This document shows positions 22,916 to 34,874 of a stretch of DNA of 64,000 bases, piece after piece; the stretch's first letter is position 1; each line of letters begins with the position of its first letter. Below the pieces are notes generated by a model. The model was not told where the DNA came from. It saw only the letters and a list, made by a program, of their open reading frames with translations, and did not search any database. The stretch is from Curtobacterium sp. TC1. GTDB lineage: Bacteria; Actinomycetota; Actinomycetes; Actinomycetales; Microbacteriaceae. Location of the stretch: assembly GCF_019844075.1 (NCBI RefSeq), contig NZ_CP081964.1, forward strand, positions 1,612,001 through 1,676,000, written 5' to 3'. The position numbers and the translations under genes were made by a program.

Positions 22916-22921
22916 ACGTTA
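22916..22921 (-). promoter_or_regulatory. Leaderless -10 element TAACGT for parA
   Basis: On the minus strand TAACGT ends 8 nt before the GTG at 22907, where no Shine-Dalgarno is seen. On the plus strand TAGGGT at 22929-22934 is a candidate -10 for pyc. Confidence 0.45.
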
Positions 22922-22967
22922 CCGCCACTAGGGTTGTCTCACCTCAACCCGGGCTGAAAGGGACGTC

Positions 22968-25900
22968 GTGTTCAGCAAGATCCTCGTGGCGAACCGTGGT
23001 GAGATCGCCATCCGTGCGTTCCGTGCCGCGTACGAACTGGGGGCGCGCACCGTCGCCGTCTACCCGTACGAAGACCGGAACTCCCTGCACCGTCTGAAGG
23101 CCGACGAGGCCTACCTGATCGGTGAGCGGGGCCACCCGGTCCGGGCGTACCTGGACGTCTCCGAGATCATCCGCGTGGCGCGCGAGTCGGGTGCCGACGC
23201 GATCTACCCGGGGTACGGATTCCTGTCCGAGAACCCGGAGCTCGCCGCCGCGGCCGCCGCAGCGGGGATCACGTTCATCGGCCCGGGTGAGCACGTGCTC
23301 GAGATGGCCGGCAACAAGGTGACCGCGAAGGAGCACGCGATCGCGGCCGGCGTCCCGGTCCTCGCGAGCACCCCGGCGAGTCGTGACATCGAGGAGCTCC
23401 TCGCCGGCGCCGACGCCATCGGGTTCCCGGTGTTCGCCAAGGCCGTCGCCGGTGGTGGCGGTCGCGGCATGCGCCGGGTCGAGACGAAGCCCGAGCTCCG
23501 TGCGGCGCTCGAAGCGGCGATGCGCGAGGCCGACAGTGCGTTCGGCGACCCGACGATGTTCCTCGAGCAGGCGGTCATCCGGCCCCGGCACATCGAGGTG
23601 CAGATCCTCGCCGACGCGACGGGCACCGAGGCGGGCACGATCCACCTGTTCGAGCGGGACTGCTCCGTGCAGCGTCGCAACCAGAAGGTCGTCGAGATCG
23701 CTCCGGCGCCGAACCTCGACCCCGCGATCGCGCGGGCGCTGCACCGCGATGCCGTGGCCTTCGCCCGGTCCATCGGGTACGTCAACGCCGGCACCGTCGA
23801 GTTCCTGCTGGACACCGAAGGCGAGCGCGAGGGACAGCACGTCTTCATCGAGATGAACCCGCGCATCCAGGTCGAGCACACCGTCACCGAAGAGGTCACC
23901 GACGTCGACCTCGTGCAGTCGCAGATGCGGATCGCCTCGGGCGAGTCGCTCGCCGACCTCGGCCTGTCGCAGGACACGGTCGCCGTGCACGGGGCCGCGC
24001 TGCAGACCCGCATCACGACCGAGGACCCGACGCAGGGCTTCCGCCCGGACACCGGCCGCATCACCACCTACCGCAGCCCCGGCGGCGCCGGCGTCCGACT
24101 GGACGGCGGCACGGTCGCCACCGGTGCGCAGATCAGCCCGCACTTCGACTCGATGCTCGCCAAGATGACGTGCCGCGGACGCGACTTCCCGACCGCGGTC
24201 GCCCGTGCGAAGCGCGCCCTCGCCGAGTTCCGGATCCGCGGCGTCAGCACGAACATCCCCTTCCTGCAGGCGGTGCTCGAGGACCCGGACTTCGCCCGGG
24301 GTGACGTCTCGACGAAGTTCATCGAGGAGCGCCCGCAGCTGTTCAGCGGCCACGTGTCGAAGGACCGCGGCACGAAGGTCCTGAACTGGCTGGCCGACGT
24401 CACGGTGAACAAGCCGAACGGCGAGCGGTCGCCGCTGGTCACCGAACCGAGCGCGAAGCTCCCCGCCCTCGACCTCGGTACCCCGGTGCCCGAGGGCCAG
24501 CGCGACCTGCTGCTGGCGACCGGCCCGGCCGAGTGGGCGAGGGCACTCCGCGCCCAGACCCGGCTCGCGGTGACGGAGACGACGATGCGCGACGCACACC
24601 AGTCGCTGCTCGCGACGCGCGTCCGCACGAAGGACCTCGTCGCGGTCGCGCCGTACGTCGCGCGGCTCACGCCGCAGCTGCTCAGCGTCGAGGCCTGGGG
24701 CGGGGCGACGTACGACGTCGCCCTCCGGTTCCTCGGCGAGGACCCGTGGGAGCGGTTGGCCTCGCTGCGCGAGGCGATGCCGAACATCCCGATCCAGATG
24801 CTGCTGCGCGGCCGCAACACGGTCGGCTACACCCCGTACCCGACCGAGGTGACGGACGCCTTCGTCGCCGAGGCCGCCGCCACGGGCGTCGACGTCTTCC
24901 GCGTGTTCGACGCGCTCAACGACGTCAGCCAGTTGCGACCGGCCCTGGAGGCGGTGCTCGCGACCGGCACGGCCGTCGCCGAAGCGGCGCTCTGCTACAC
25001 CGCCGACCTCCTCGATCCTGCCGAGGACCTGTACACGTTGGACTACTACCTCCGCCTCGCGGAGCAGATGGTCGAGGCCGGCGCGCACGTCATCGGGATC
25101 AAGGACATGGCCGGCCTGCTCCGCGCCGGCGCCGCCGAGAAGCTCGTCGGCGCGCTGCGCGAGCGCTTCGACCAGCCGGTGCACGTGCACACGCACGACA
25201 CCGCCGGCGGCCAGCTCGCGACGCTCCTCGCCGCCGCGCGTGCCGGTGCGGACGCGGTGGACGTGGCCTCGGCGCCGATGGCCGGTACGACCAGCCAGCC
25301 GAGCATGTCCGCCCTGGTCGCCGCCCTGGCGCACACCGAGCGCGACACCGGCCTGTCCCTCGACGCGGTCGGCGACCTCGAGCCGTACTGGGAGGCGGTC
25401 CGCCGGACCTACGCCCCGTTCGAGTCCGGGCTGCCCGGGCCGACGGGTCGTGTCTACAAGCACGAGATCCCCGGCGGTCAGCTGTCGAACCTCCGCCAGC
25501 AGGCGATCGCGCTCGGCCTGGGCGACCGGTTCGAGCAGGTCGAGGACTGGTACGCCGAGGCGAACCGGATCCTCGGACGCCCGACCAAGGTGACGCCGTC
25601 GTCGAAGGTGGTCGGTGACCTCGCGCTGCAGCTCGCCGCGGTGGACGCCGACCCCGCCGACTTCGAGCAGAACCCGGACAAGTACGACATCCCGGACTCC
25701 GTGGTCGGGTTCATGGCCGGCGAGCTCGGTGACCTGCCGGGTGGGTGGCCGGAGCCGTTCCGGACGAAGGTCCTGGCGGGCCGCGACGTCCGCCTCGAGA
25801 TCACGCCGGTGCCGGACGCCGAGCGCGCGCACCTCGACACCCCGGGGCCCGAGCGTCAGCAGGCGCTGAACCGACTGCTGTTCCCGCAGCCCACGGCGCA

Positions 25901-26378
25901 GTTCGAGCGGGTCCGCGACCAGTACGGCGACCTGTCCGTGGTGCCGACCGTCGACTACCTGTACGGGCTGCGCCCCGGGCAGGAGCACGTCGTGCCGCTC
26001 GGCAAGGGGGTCAACCTGTTCGTCGGGCTCGAGGCGATCGGCGAGGTCGACGACAAGGGCATCCGCACGGTCATGGCGACGATGAACGGGCAACTCCGCC
26101 CGGTCTCGGTCCGTGACCGGTCGATCGAGGTCGAGACGAAGGTCGCCGAGCAGGCCGACAAGTCCGACCCGAAGCACGTCGCTGCACCGTTCTCCGGTGT
26201 GGTGACGCTCAAGGTCGCCGTCGGTGACGTCGTCGAGGCCGGAGCGGCCGTGGCGAGCATCGAGGCGATGAAGATGGAAGCGGCCATCACGGCGCCCGTG
26301 GCGGGCACCGTCGGCCGTCTCGCGATCCCGGTGACCCAGCAGGTGGACGCCGGCGACCTCCTGGTGGTGCTGCAGTAA
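22968..26378 (+). CDS. pyc: Pyruvate carboxylase
   Basis: 1136 residues, a full-length single-chain enzyme that replenishes oxaloacetate from pyruvate, bicarbonate and ATP. Order: biotin carboxylase ([19 protein letters not shown] at the start; ATP-grasp loop [27 protein letters not shown]), then carboxyltransferase ([40 protein letters not shown]), the PYC tetramerisation/allosteric region, and a biotin carrier domain with EAMKMEA, the biotinylated Lys being residue 1102. The start is GTG 22968 behind GAAAGGGA. Peptide deformylase follows after one base. Confidence 0.97.
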   Translation: MFSKILVANRGEIAIRAFRAAYELGARTVAVYPYEDRNSLHRLKADEAYLIGERGHPVRAYLDVSEIIRVARESGADAIYPGYGFLSENPELAAAAAAAGITFIGPGEHVLEMAGNKVTAKEHAIAAGVPVLASTPASRDIEELLAGADAIGFPVFAKAVAGGGGRGMRRVETKPELRAALEAAMREADSAFGDPTMFLEQAVIRPRHIEVQILADATGTEAGTIHLFERDCSVQRRNQKVVEIAPAPNLDPAIARALHRDAVAFARSIGYVNAGTVEFLLDTEGEREGQHVFIEMNPRIQVEHTVTEEVTDVDLVQSQMRIASGESLADLGLSQDTVAVHGAALQTRITTEDPTQGFRPDTGRITTYRSPGGAGVRLDGGTVATGAQISPHFDSMLAKMTCRGRDFPTAVARAKRALAEFRIRGVSTNIPFLQAVLEDPDFARGDVSTKFIEERPQLFSGHVSKDRGTKVLNWLADVTVNKPNGERSPLVTEPSAKLPALDLGTPVPEGQRDLLLATGPAEWARALRAQTRLAVTETTMRDAHQSLLATRVRTKDLVAVAPYVARLTPQLLSVEAWGGATYDVALRFLGEDPWERLASLREAMPNIPIQMLLRGRNTVGYTPYPTEVTDAFVAEAAATGVDVFRVFDALNDVSQLRPALEAVLATGTAVAEAALCYTADLLDPAEDLYTLDYYLRLAEQMVEAGAHVIGIKDMAGLLRAGAAEKLVGALRERFDQPVHVHTHDTAGGQLATLLAAARAGADAVDVASAPMAGTTSQPSMSALVAALAHTERDTGLSLDAVGDLEPYWEAVRRTYAPFESGLPGPTGRVYKHEIPGGQLSNLRQQAIALGLGDRFEQVEDWYAEANRILGRPTKVTPSSKVVGDLALQLAAVDADPADFEQNPDKYDIPDSVVGFMAGELGDLPGGWPEPFRTKVLAGRDVRLEITPVPDAERAHLDTPGPERQQALNRLLFPQPTAQFERVRDQYGDLSVVPTVDYLYGLRPGQEHVVPLGKGVNLFVGLEAIGEVDDKGIRTVMATMNGQLRPVSVRDRSIEVETKVAEQADKSDPKHVAAPFSGVVTLKVAVGDVVEAGAAVASIEAMKMEAAITAPVAGTVGRLAIPVTQQVDAGDLLVVLQ

Positions 26379-26379
26379 A

Positions 26380-26883
26380 TTGACCGTCCGTCCCATCCGC
26401 CTGTTCGGCGACCCCGTCCTCCGTTCGCCCGCCGACCCGATCGCTCCGGCCGCACTCGGGTCGAGCGGGGTCCGCGACCTCGTGCAGGACCTGATCGACA
26501 CCGTCAAGGAGCCCGGCCGCGCCGGCGTGGCCGCGCCCCAGATCGGTGTCGGCCTCCGCGCGTTCTCCTACAACGTCGACGGCGAGGTCGGCTACGTCCT
26601 CAACCCGGAGATCGTCGAGGTCTCGGGGGAGCCGGAACTCATGGAGGAGGGGTGCCTGTCCGTCCCCGGCCTCGGCTACCCGACGAGACGACACCCCTAC
26701 GCCAGGGTCCGCGGCGTCGACGTCGACGGCGCCGAGGTGGTGCTCGAGGGCACCGGGCTGATGGCCGAGGCGCTGCAGCACGAGGTCGACCACCTCGACG
26801 GCACCGTCTACGTGATGACGCTCGATCCCGAGGTGCGGCGGCAGGCGCTGCGGGACATCCGGGCGCAGGAGTGGTTCCACTGA
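26380..26883 (+). CDS. def: Peptide deformylase
   Basis: 167 residues from TTG 26380, one base after the pyc stop. It removes the formyl group from nascent proteins. All three metalloenzyme motifs are present: [11 protein letters not shown] (motif 1), EEGCLSVPG with the metal-binding Cys (motif 2) and QHEVDHLDG (HExxH, motif 3). The TTG start is supported by the match of [17 protein letters not shown] to the normal N-terminus. Close coupling to pyc suggests co-transcription. Confidence 0.95.
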   Translation: MTVRPIRLFGDPVLRSPADPIAPAALGSSGVRDLVQDLIDTVKEPGRAGVAAPQIGVGLRAFSYNVDGEVGYVLNPEIVEVSGEPELMEEGCLSVPGLGYPTRRHPYARVRGVDVDGAEVVLEGTGLMAEALQHEVDHLDGTVYVMTLDPEVRRQALRDIRAQEWFH

Positions 26884-27008
26884 CCGGGTGCCGCTGAGCA
26901 CCTGCTCATGACACCCCCACGGGGGATTGTCGCTTTGTCCTGACGAAGGGGTACCGTATCGGCGTCGGCCTCACACCGACGACCATCCCATCCCCCCAGG
27001 ACTCCCGC

Positions 27009-27140
27009 ATGACCAGTCAGACTGACGAGCTCAGCTCCCACCGCACCCGCACCAACCGTCGTCCGGCCGACACCACCGTCGCCACTGGTGCGACCGCCGT
27101 CCTCGACGCCCCTGCGACGGAGCAGTCGCCGGAGGCCTGA
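27009..27140 (+). CDS. Possible small hydrophilic protein, 43 residues
   Basis: ATG 27009 to TGA 27140, with CAGGA 8 nt upstream and promoter-like elements (TTGTCC and TACCGT/TATCGG) about 60-80 nt before it. The peptide is polar, rich in Thr, Ala and Arg, with no hydrophobic segment. It fills the gap between def and a repeat tract. A real gene or a leader is possible; there is no family to compare with. Confidence 0.4.
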   Translation: MTSQTDELSSHRTRTNRRPADTTVATGATAVLDAPATEQSPEA

Positions 27141-27144
27141 GCCC

Positions 27145-27189
27145 CGCGCACACCGGAACCCGCGCACACCGGAACCCGCGCACACCTGG
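27145..27189. repeat. 16-bp tandem repeat, nearly three units
   Basis: CGCGCACACCGGAACC at 27145-27160 and 27161-27176, then CGCGCACACC with TGG at 27177-27189. Confidence 0.85.
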
Positions 27190-27195
27190 CGGAAT

Positions 27196-27234
27196 CGGGC
27201 GTACCTGGTCAGAAGAAACGACCTGCTACGCCCG
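27196..27234. terminator. Inverted repeat downstream of the acyl-CoA synthetase gene
   Basis: CGGGCGTA (27196-27203) and TACGCCCG (27227-27234) are perfect inverse copies 23 nt apart, 32 nt beyond the stop of the minus-strand gene ending at 27266. It may be a terminator or another repeat unit of the same kind as the neighbouring array. Confidence 0.35.
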
Positions 27235-27265
27235 AAACGCCCCGGTACGCCGAGACGACGGGGCG

Positions 27266-29209
<1,944 letters not shown>

Positions 29210-29317
29210 GGTGACTCCCTTGTCTGCCGGTTCGATTCGAGGGCGCCTCATCCTGCGAGGCGTCACAGCCAGCATAGGGCGCGTGACCGGGCGTTCCGTG
29301 AGTTCGCGGTGAACCGG

Positions 29318-29323
29318 TAGGCT
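29318..29323 (+). promoter_or_regulatory. Leaderless -10 element TAGGCT
   Basis: TAGGCT ends 8 nt before the GTG at 29332, with no Shine-Dalgarno. Confidence 0.5.
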
Positions 29324-29331
29324 CTTGGACC

Positions 29332-30285
29332 GTGCACGCCATCGGAATCGACATCGGGGGCACCAAGATCGCGGGAGCGGTCGTGACGGAACTCGGCGAG
29401 ATCATCGCCGAGGACCGCGTGGCCACCAACGCTGCGGACCCGAACGCCATGCTCGACGACGTCGTCTCGATGGTCGAGCGACTCAGTTCGGGACACGAGG
29501 TCGGCGCCGTGGGCGTCGCGGCTCCCGGGTTCATCGACGCCTCGCAGTCGATCGTCTACTACACGCCGAACATCCGGTGGCGGAACGAGCCGCTGCGCCA
29601 GAAGCTGCAGCAGCGCCTTGGCGACCTGCACATCACGGTCGACAACGACGCCAACGCCGCCGGTTGGGCCGAGTTCCGCTTCGGCGCCGGCCGCCTCGTC
29701 TCCGACATGACCATGCTCACCATCGGCACCGGCGTCGGCGGCGCCATCGTGACCGAGGACCGCCTGTTCCGCGGCGGCTTCGGCACCGGTGGCGAGATCG
29801 GGCACCTGCGCATCGTGCCGAACGGTCTGCCCTGCGGCTGCGGTGCCCGTGGCTGCATCGAGCAGTACGGTTCCGGCCGTGCCCTGCAGCGGATGGCGAA
29901 CGACGTCGCCGACGCCGGCGGCATCGGCTCGGCCCTGGCCGACGCGCGCGAAGCCAACGGCGGCGAGCTCGACGGTCACATTGTTGGCGACCTGATCCTG
30001 GCCGACGACCCGGGTGCCCTCGCGGCCCTCCGCCGTCTCGGTCGGCACCTCGGTGAAGCCTGCGCCTCACTGTCGGCGGTGCTCGACCCGCAGCTCTTCG
30101 TGTTCGGCGGCGGTGTCGCCAGCGCGGGGGACCGGCTGCTCGACCCGATCAAGCAGGCGTACCTCAACAACCTGCCGGCGCGTGGCTACCACCCCGAGCC
30201 GGACTTCGTGATCGCCGAGCTGGTCAACGACGCCGGGGTCGTCGGTGCCGCCGACCTGGCCCGCATCCACGCCCGCACGGCGTAG
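29332..30285 (+). CDS. ROK-family sugar kinase, probably glucokinase
   Basis: 317 residues. AIGIDIGGTKIAGAVV is the phosphate-1 loop, VDNDANAAGWAEFRFGAG holds the catalytic Asp, and GEIGHLRI plus CGCGARGCIEQYGSG is the ROK zinc-binding motif CxCGxxGCxE. FVFGGGVASAG is the adenosine motif. This matches actinobacterial ROK glucokinases that phosphorylate glucose with ATP or polyphosphate; exact donor and sugar are not decided. The start is GTG 29332. Confidence 0.92.
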   Translation: MHAIGIDIGGTKIAGAVVTELGEIIAEDRVATNAADPNAMLDDVVSMVERLSSGHEVGAVGVAAPGFIDASQSIVYYTPNIRWRNEPLRQKLQQRLGDLHITVDNDANAAGWAEFRFGAGRLVSDMTMLTIGTGVGGAIVTEDRLFRGGFGTGGEIGHLRIVPNGLPCGCGARGCIEQYGSGRALQRMANDVADAGGIGSALADAREANGGELDGHIVGDLILADDPGALAALRRLGRHLGEACASLSAVLDPQLFVFGGGVASAGDRLLDPIKQAYLNNLPARGYHPEPDFVIAELVNDAGVVGAADLARIHARTA

Positions 30286-30346
30286 GCGCATCCTCGTCCG
30301 CACCGCGTAAGGTCGCTCTGGCCCGCCCCACCACCTGGAGTCGTCG

Positions 30347-31072
30347 ATGACCTACTGGCTGCTGAAGAACTTCGTGCTCGGCCCGCTCATCCTCACCCTG
30401 TTCCGCCCCTGGGTGGTCGGCCGCGAGCACGTCCCCGCCAAGGGGCCGGTCATCTTCGCGTCGAACCACATCTCGTTCATCGACTCGGTGATCCTGCCGG
30501 CCGTGCTCGACCGGCGGCTGTCCTTCCTGGCGAAGAGCGACTACTTCACCGGGCGCGGCCTCAAGGGCTGGGCGACGAAGACGTTCTTCAACGCCATCGG
30601 CCAGCTGCCCATCGACCGCTCCGGCGGCAAGGCGTCCGAGGCGTCGCTCCGCACCGGCCTGCAGGTCTTGGCACGCGGCGAGCAGCTCGGCATCTACCCG
30701 GAGGGCACCCGCAGCCCCGACGGCAAGCTCTACCGCGGTCGCACCGGCATCGCGCGGATGATCCTCGAGGGCCGGGTCCTCGTCGTCCCCGTCGCCATGG
30801 TCGGCACGCGCGAGGTGCAGCAGATCGGGCAGCGGTTCCCGAAGATCAAGCGCGTCGGCGTCGTGTTCGGCAAGCCGCTCGACTTCTCGCGGTTCCAGGG
30901 CTTCGAGACCGACCGGTTCATCCTGCGGAGCGTCACCGACGAGGTCATGCACGAGCTCGCCGGGCTGAGCCGGCAGGAGTACGTCGACGTCTACGCCACC
31001 AGCGTCAAGGAGCGCGCGAGCTCCGCACGCGAGGCCGTCATGCGGGAACGGAAGTCGTCGCCCGCACGTTAG
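30347..31072 (+). CDS. plsC: 1-acylglycerol-3-phosphate acyltransferase-like (PlsC family)
   Basis: 241 residues. The acyltransferase motifs are clear: FASNHISFIDSV (NHx4D), IDRSGG, and LGIYPEGTRSPDGKLYRGRTG (substrate-binding EGTRS), followed by VPVAMVGT. It attaches an acyl chain to lysophosphatidate or a related acceptor at the membrane; a hydrophobic N-terminal segment precedes the domain. The ATG 30347 has CTGGAG upstream. M. tuberculosis has a PlsC-like gene (Rv2182c) at the same place relative to aroG and pknL. Confidence 0.9.
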   Translation: MTYWLLKNFVLGPLILTLFRPWVVGREHVPAKGPVIFASNHISFIDSVILPAVLDRRLSFLAKSDYFTGRGLKGWATKTFFNAIGQLPIDRSGGKASEASLRTGLQVLARGEQLGIYPEGTRSPDGKLYRGRTGIARMILEGRVLVVPVAMVGTREVQQIGQRFPKIKRVGVVFGKPLDFSRFQGFETDRFILRSVTDEVMHELAGLSRQEYVDVYATSVKERASSAREAVMRERKSSPAR

Positions 31073-31075
31073 GCT
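31070..31075 (+). promoter_or_regulatory. Candidate -10 element of aroG (TAGGCT)
   Basis: TAGGCT overlaps the plsC stop codon. A start about 7 nt downstream would give aroG a leader of about 85 nt before the TTG at 31166. Confidence 0.4.
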
Positions 31076-31165
31076 CTGATGGTCCCGGCACCCCGCCAGG
31101 ACGCCCGTTCTGCCGCCTTCCGACGGCCAGGCGGGCCGCCCGCACAGAACACCGAGGTAACGCCC

Positions 31166-32551
31166 TTGTCCGAGTCGACCGACTTCGTCGCCCTGCAGGA
31201 TCCGGACGTCATCGAGGGGCTCGACTATTGGCGCACGCTCCCCATCAAGCAGCAGCCGACGTGGCCCGACGCGAGCGCGGCCGAAGCCGCCTCGGCCGAG
31301 ATCGCCACGCTGCCGCCCCTCGTCTTCGCGGGCGAGGTCGACAAGCTCCGCGAGCGGCTCGCCGCCGCCGCCCAGGGCAAGGCGTTCCTGCTGCAGGGCG
31401 GTGACTGCGCCGAGACGTTCGCCGGTGCGACCGCCGGCTCCATCCGTGACCGGGTCAAGACGATCCTGCAGATGGCCGTCGTGCTGACCTACGGCGCCTC
31501 GATGCCCGTGATCAAGATGGGCCGCATGGCCGGGCAGTTCGCCAAGCCGCGCTCGAGCGACTTCGAGACCCGCGGCGACGTCACGCTGCCCGCCTACCGC
31601 GGCGACATCGTGAACGGCTACGACTTCACGCCCGAGAGCCGGACGGCCGACCCGCGCCGCCTGGTGCAGGGGTACCACACGGCCGCGTCGACCCTGAACC
31701 TCGTCCGCGCCTTCACGCAGGGTGGCTTCGCCGACCTGCGCCAGGTGCACTCGTGGAACAAGGGCTTCGCGTCGAACCCGGCGAACGCCCGGTACGAGCA
31801 CCTCGCCAAGGAGATCGACCGCGCGATCCGCTTCATGGACGCCTGCGGTGCCGACTTCGAGGCGCTCAAGCACGTCGAGTTCTACGCGTCGCACGAGGGC
31901 CTGCTCATGGACTACGAGCGTCCGATGACCCGCATCGACTCGCGCTCGGGTCTGGCCTACGACACGTCGGGCCACTTCATCTGGATCGGGGAGCGCACGC
32001 GTGACCTCGACGGTGCCCACGTGGACTTCCTGTCGCGGGTGCGGAACCCGATCGGCGTGAAGCTCGGCCCGACCACGAGCGTCGACGACATGAAGGCCCT
32101 GGTCGACAAGCTCGACCCGAACCGCGAGCCCGGCCGCCTGACGTTCATCACGCGCATGGGTGCCGGCAAGATCCGCGACGAGCTGCCCAAGCTGCTCGAG
32201 GCGATCAAGGGCATGGACGCCAACCCGCTGTGGGTCACCGACCCGATGCACGGCAACGGCCTCACCACGCCCACCGGCTACAAGACCCGTCGGTTCGACG
32301 ACGTCGTGGACGAGGTGCTCGGCTTCTTCGAGGCGCACCGCCAGGTCGGCACGTACCCGGGCGGCATGCACGTCGAGCTCACCGGTGACGACGTCACCGA
32401 GTGCCTGGGCGGCTCGGAGCACATCGACGAGGCCACCCTCGCCACCCGGTACGAGTCGCTCTGCGACCCGCGGCTGAACCACATGCAGTCGCTCGAGCTC
32501 GCGTTCCTCGTGGCCGAGGAGCTCGGCGCGCACCCGCACGTGCGCGCGTAG
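31166..32551 (+). CDS. aroG: Class II 3-deoxy-7-phosphoheptulonate synthase
   Basis: 461 residues from TTG 31166. First step of aromatic amino acid synthesis: condensation of PEP and erythrose 4-phosphate. LQGGDCAETFAGATAGSIRDR carries the metal-binding Cys, with MGRMAGQFAKPRS, PAYRGDIVNGYDF, ASHEGLLMDYE and DPMHGNGLTT all matching the plant/actinobacterial class II type (Rv2178c). I prefer TTG 31166 because GAGGTAA lies 6 nt upstream and the class II N-terminus begins there; the frame open from 31079 would begin only 3 nt after the TAGGCT hexamer. It converges on pknL. Confidence 0.94.
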   Translation: MSESTDFVALQDPDVIEGLDYWRTLPIKQQPTWPDASAAEAASAEIATLPPLVFAGEVDKLRERLAAAAQGKAFLLQGGDCAETFAGATAGSIRDRVKTILQMAVVLTYGASMPVIKMGRMAGQFAKPRSSDFETRGDVTLPAYRGDIVNGYDFTPESRTADPRRLVQGYHTAASTLNLVRAFTQGGFADLRQVHSWNKGFASNPANARYEHLAKEIDRAIRFMDACGADFEALKHVEFYASHEGLLMDYERPMTRIDSRSGLAYDTSGHFIWIGERTRDLDGAHVDFLSRVRNPIGVKLGPTTSVDDMKALVDKLDPNREPGRLTFITRMGAGKIRDELPKLLEAIKGMDANPLWVTDPMHGNGLTTPTGYKTRRFDDVVDEVLGFFEAHRQVGTYPGGMHVELTGDDVTECLGGSEHIDEATLATRYESLCDPRLNHMQSLELAFLVAEELGAHPHVRA

Positions 32552-32564
32552 CGCGACCACCATC

Positions 32565-32606
32565 GGACGGGAGGCGCGGTGCCAGCTGGCACCGCGCCTC
32601 CCGTCC
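32565..32606. terminator. Perfect 42-bp palindrome between aroG and pknL
   Basis: The two 21-nt arms, beginning GGACGGGAGG and ending CCTCCCGTCC, are exact inverse complements with no spacer (centre CAG|CTG at 32585/32586). As RNA it would be a stem of about 19 bp with a tetraloop. It is 13 nt after the aroG stop. No U-tract on either side. Likely a bidirectional terminator for convergent genes. Confidence 0.75.
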
Positions 32607-32632
32607 GTCGTTCCGGGCCCGCCCCGGGCCCG

Positions 32633-32706
32633 CCCCGAGTCTCGGAGGAGGCGACAGTTCTCGGGCCCGCGAGCACGAGGACTGTCGCTCAGGCCGAGAC
32701 TCGGGG
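32633..32706. repeat. Interspersed palindromic repeat, family B, copy 2
   Basis: Outer arms CCCCGAGTCTCGG (32633-32645) and CCGAGACTCGGGG (32694-32706) are exact inverse copies. Inner arms GCGACAGTTCTCG (32651-32663) and CGAGGACTGTCGC (32676-32688) match with one mismatch. The whole 74 bp is one nested palindrome. The words ACAGTTCTCGGGCCCG and CCGAGACTCGGG are shared with copy 1 at 6648. Confidence 0.88.
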
Positions 32707-32722
32707 TGGGCGCGCGCGACCG

Positions 32723-34792
32723 CTACTGGTCGTAGGCGAGCGTCACCGTGTCGCCGCGGTACACCGTGGCACCGGCGCCCGGGTCGGTGCCGGTCACCGG
32801 GAGCTTCGACTTCCAGTCGTACAACCCGCACAGGATGTTCGTGCAGTCCGGTACGGCGACCTTGAGCCCGAGGCCCTCGAGCGTCGCGGTGGCTTCGTTG
32901 ATCGTCGCGCCGACGACGCCGTCCTCCGGGACGGTGATCGGCGCCGGACCCTTCGACACGACGACGTCGATCGCGGTGCCGCGCACGGCGGGGGAGTCCT
33001 GCACCTCGGCGGAGACGATCTGGCCGGAGGGGACGGTCTCGCTGTACTCCTCGGTGCGCGCGCCGAGGATCAGTCCGACGTCGTCGAGTGCTGCCGACGC
33101 TTCGTCGACGGTCCTGCCGACGACGTCGGGCACGGCTCCGAGGGACACCGTGAGGGTGACCGGACCGGTCTCGCCGTAGGCCTTGACCGCGGTCAAGTCG
33201 AGCGCCTTGCCGCCCGACGCTCGGCCGGTCGCCGCGATGACGGTGTCCTTCGCGGCGTCGGCGGAGAACTCGTACCGGTTGTCCTGCAGTTCGAAGTCGT
33301 CGTCGAGCGCGGCGGTGACGGTGGAGATCGGCTGCCCGACGATCGCCGGCAGCGCGATCATCCTCGGGCCGTTCGACACGACGAGCTGCACGGACGTGCC
33401 CTTCTGCACCTCGCGCTCCGCGGCCGGCTTCGTGACGGACACCTGTCCCTTCGCGACGACGGCGTCGAACCGGGTTCCGGTCTTCGACGCCGCGTGCAGG
33501 CCCTGGGCTTCGAGCAGCTGCCGGGCCTGCGAGACCGACTTGCCCGTCACTTCGGGGATGCGCACGTTGCCACCCGGCCCCGGCCCGAAGTACCAGCCGA
33601 AGCCCGCGCCGATGAGCAGGAGCACGACGAAGACCGACAGTGCGATCCAGCCGCGCTTCCGGCGCTTCGCCGACAGGTCGGCCAGGCGCTGCCCAGCGGG
33701 GGACAGCACGCCGGGCTGCGCGCCGGTGCGGCGGGGGCCCGGACCGGTGTTGCGGTTGCGGGTCGCCGGGCGGCTCCGCTCGGGGGAGTCGATGATGGCC
33801 GTGGCGTCGGTCGCCGCCGCCGGTGCGTCGGCGGCAGCTGCGCGGGAACCAGCACCGGCTGCACCGGCCCCGGCCGTGGCGCCGCCGCCGGACGGCAGGA
33901 TCGCGGTCGCGTTCTCGGGCCGCAGCACGGCGGTCCGGTACTGGCCCGTCGCGCGCTGCTGGTTGCCGGCCATGTGGTCGAGCATCTCGCGGGCGTCGCG
34001 CGGGCGGTCCTCGGGGTCGCGGGCGGTCGACCAGGCGACGAGTTCGTCGAGCTCGGGCGGCACGCCGGACACCGCTGCGCTCGGCACGGGCACCGTGTCG
34101 TTCGCGTGTTGGTAGGCGATCTGCATCGGCTGCTCGCCCTTGTAGGGCTGTTCGCCGGTGAGCATCTCGTAGAGCATGATGCCGAGCGCGTAGATGTCGC
34201 TGCGCGAGTCGGCAGCGCCACGGGTGACGAGCTCGGGGGAGAGGTACGCGATCGTGCCGAGCAGGGCGGCCCCGGTCGCGGTGTTCGCGGTCGTCGCCCG
34301 GGCCAGACCGAAGTCGCCGAGCTTGATGCGGCCGTCGTCGGCGAGCAGGACGTTCTCGGGCTTCAGGTCGCGGTGCACGATCCCGGCGCGGTGGGCCGAG
34401 GCGAGGCCGGCCAGCACCGCCCGCAGGATGTCGGTCGCCTGCTCCGGCGTCAGGGCGTGGTGCTCCTGCAGCAGGTCCCGCAGCGTGATGCCCGGGATGT
34501 ACTCCATGACGATGTACGCGGTGTCGTCCTCGGCGCCCTGGTCGTAGACACCGACCAGGTTCGGGTGGGACAGCCGTGCGGCCGACCTCGCCTCTTGGAT
34601 GAAGCGTTCGCGGAAGGCCTGGTCGTCGGCCAGGTGCCCGTGCATGATCTTGATCGCGACGCGTCGCTCGAGGCGGACGTCGGTCGCGAGGTACACGGTC
34701 GCCATGCCCCCGCGCGCGATGCGGGAGCGGACGCGGTACCGCTGATCGATCATGCGACCGATCATCGGATCCGTGGCGGCGTTGGTGGTCAT
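32723..34792 (-). CDS. pknL: PknL-type transmembrane Ser/Thr kinase with four PASTA domains
   Basis: 689 residues. Cytoplasmic kinase domain about 18-275 with Lys48, HRDLKPEN (Asp142) and DFG (Asp160-Gly162); Thr residues at 168-180 form the activation loop. A Pro/Ala juxtamembrane linker leads to one helix (381-402) and an extracellular tail of four PASTA repeats from about 411, typical sensors of peptidoglycan fragments. Position decides the name: aroG lies on one side and an Rv2175c-type protein on the other, as for PknL (Rv2176) of M. tuberculosis. The start is ATG 34792, with TAGAAT 7 nt upstream. Likely targets include the Rv2175c-type protein and GarA (inference). Confidence 0.9.
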   Translation of the reverse strand: MTTNAATDPMIGRMIDQRYRVRSRIARGGMATVYLATDVRLERRVAIKIMHGHLADDQAFRERFIQEARSAARLSHPNLVGVYDQGAEDDTAYIVMEYIPGITLRDLLQEHHALTPEQATDILRAVLAGLASAHRAGIVHRDLKPENVLLADDGRIKLGDFGLARATTANTATGAALLGTIAYLSPELVTRGAADSRSDIYALGIMLYEMLTGEQPYKGEQPMQIAYQHANDTVPVPSAAVSGVPPELDELVAWSTARDPEDRPRDAREMLDHMAGNQQRATGQYRTAVLRPENATAILPSGGGATAGAGAAGAGSRAAAADAPAAATDATAIIDSPERSRPATRNRNTGPGPRRTGAQPGVLSPAGQRLADLSAKRRKRGWIALSVFVVLLLIGAGFGWYFGPGPGGNVRIPEVTGKSVSQARQLLEAQGLHAASKTGTRFDAVVAKGQVSVTKPAAEREVQKGTSVQLVVSNGPRMIALPAIVGQPISTVTAALDDDFELQDNRYEFSADAAKDTVIAATGRASGGKALDLTAVKAYGETGPVTLTVSLGAVPDVVGRTVDEASAALDDVGLILGARTEEYSETVPSGQIVSAEVQDSPAVRGTAIDVVVSKGPAPITVPEDGVVGATINEATATLEGLGLKVAVPDCTNILCGLYDWKSKLPVTGTDPGAGATVYRGDTVTLAYDQ

Positions 34793-34799
34793 CGGCGGC

Positions 34800-34805
34800 A
34801 TTCTA
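34800..34805 (-). promoter_or_regulatory. Leaderless -10 element TAGAAT for pknL
   Basis: On the minus strand TAGAAT ends 7 nt before the ATG at 34792; there is no Shine-Dalgarno between. Confidence 0.55.
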
Positions 34806-34874
34806 CGAATCGAGACTGCACGGGACCGCACCGGCGCACCGGTCGTGACCCAATCTCGATCTTCCGGATAAGAC

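Noticed and set aside
22944..26507. 1187-codon open frame antisense to pyc
   Set aside because: Arg/Asp/Gly/His-rich translation typical of GC-rich shadow frames; pyc on the other strand has complete motifs.
27145..27189. CRISPR-like array
   Set aside because: Units are directly adjacent 16-mers with no unique spacers; only two and a partial copy.
31079..31165. N-terminal extension of aroG from ATG 31079
   Set aside because: Too close (3 nt) to the TAGGCT element and without similarity to the class II N-terminus; TTG 31166 has a ribosome site.
30224..32563. 779-codon minus-strand frame across plsC and aroG
   Set aside because: Shadow of two clearly coding plus-strand genes.
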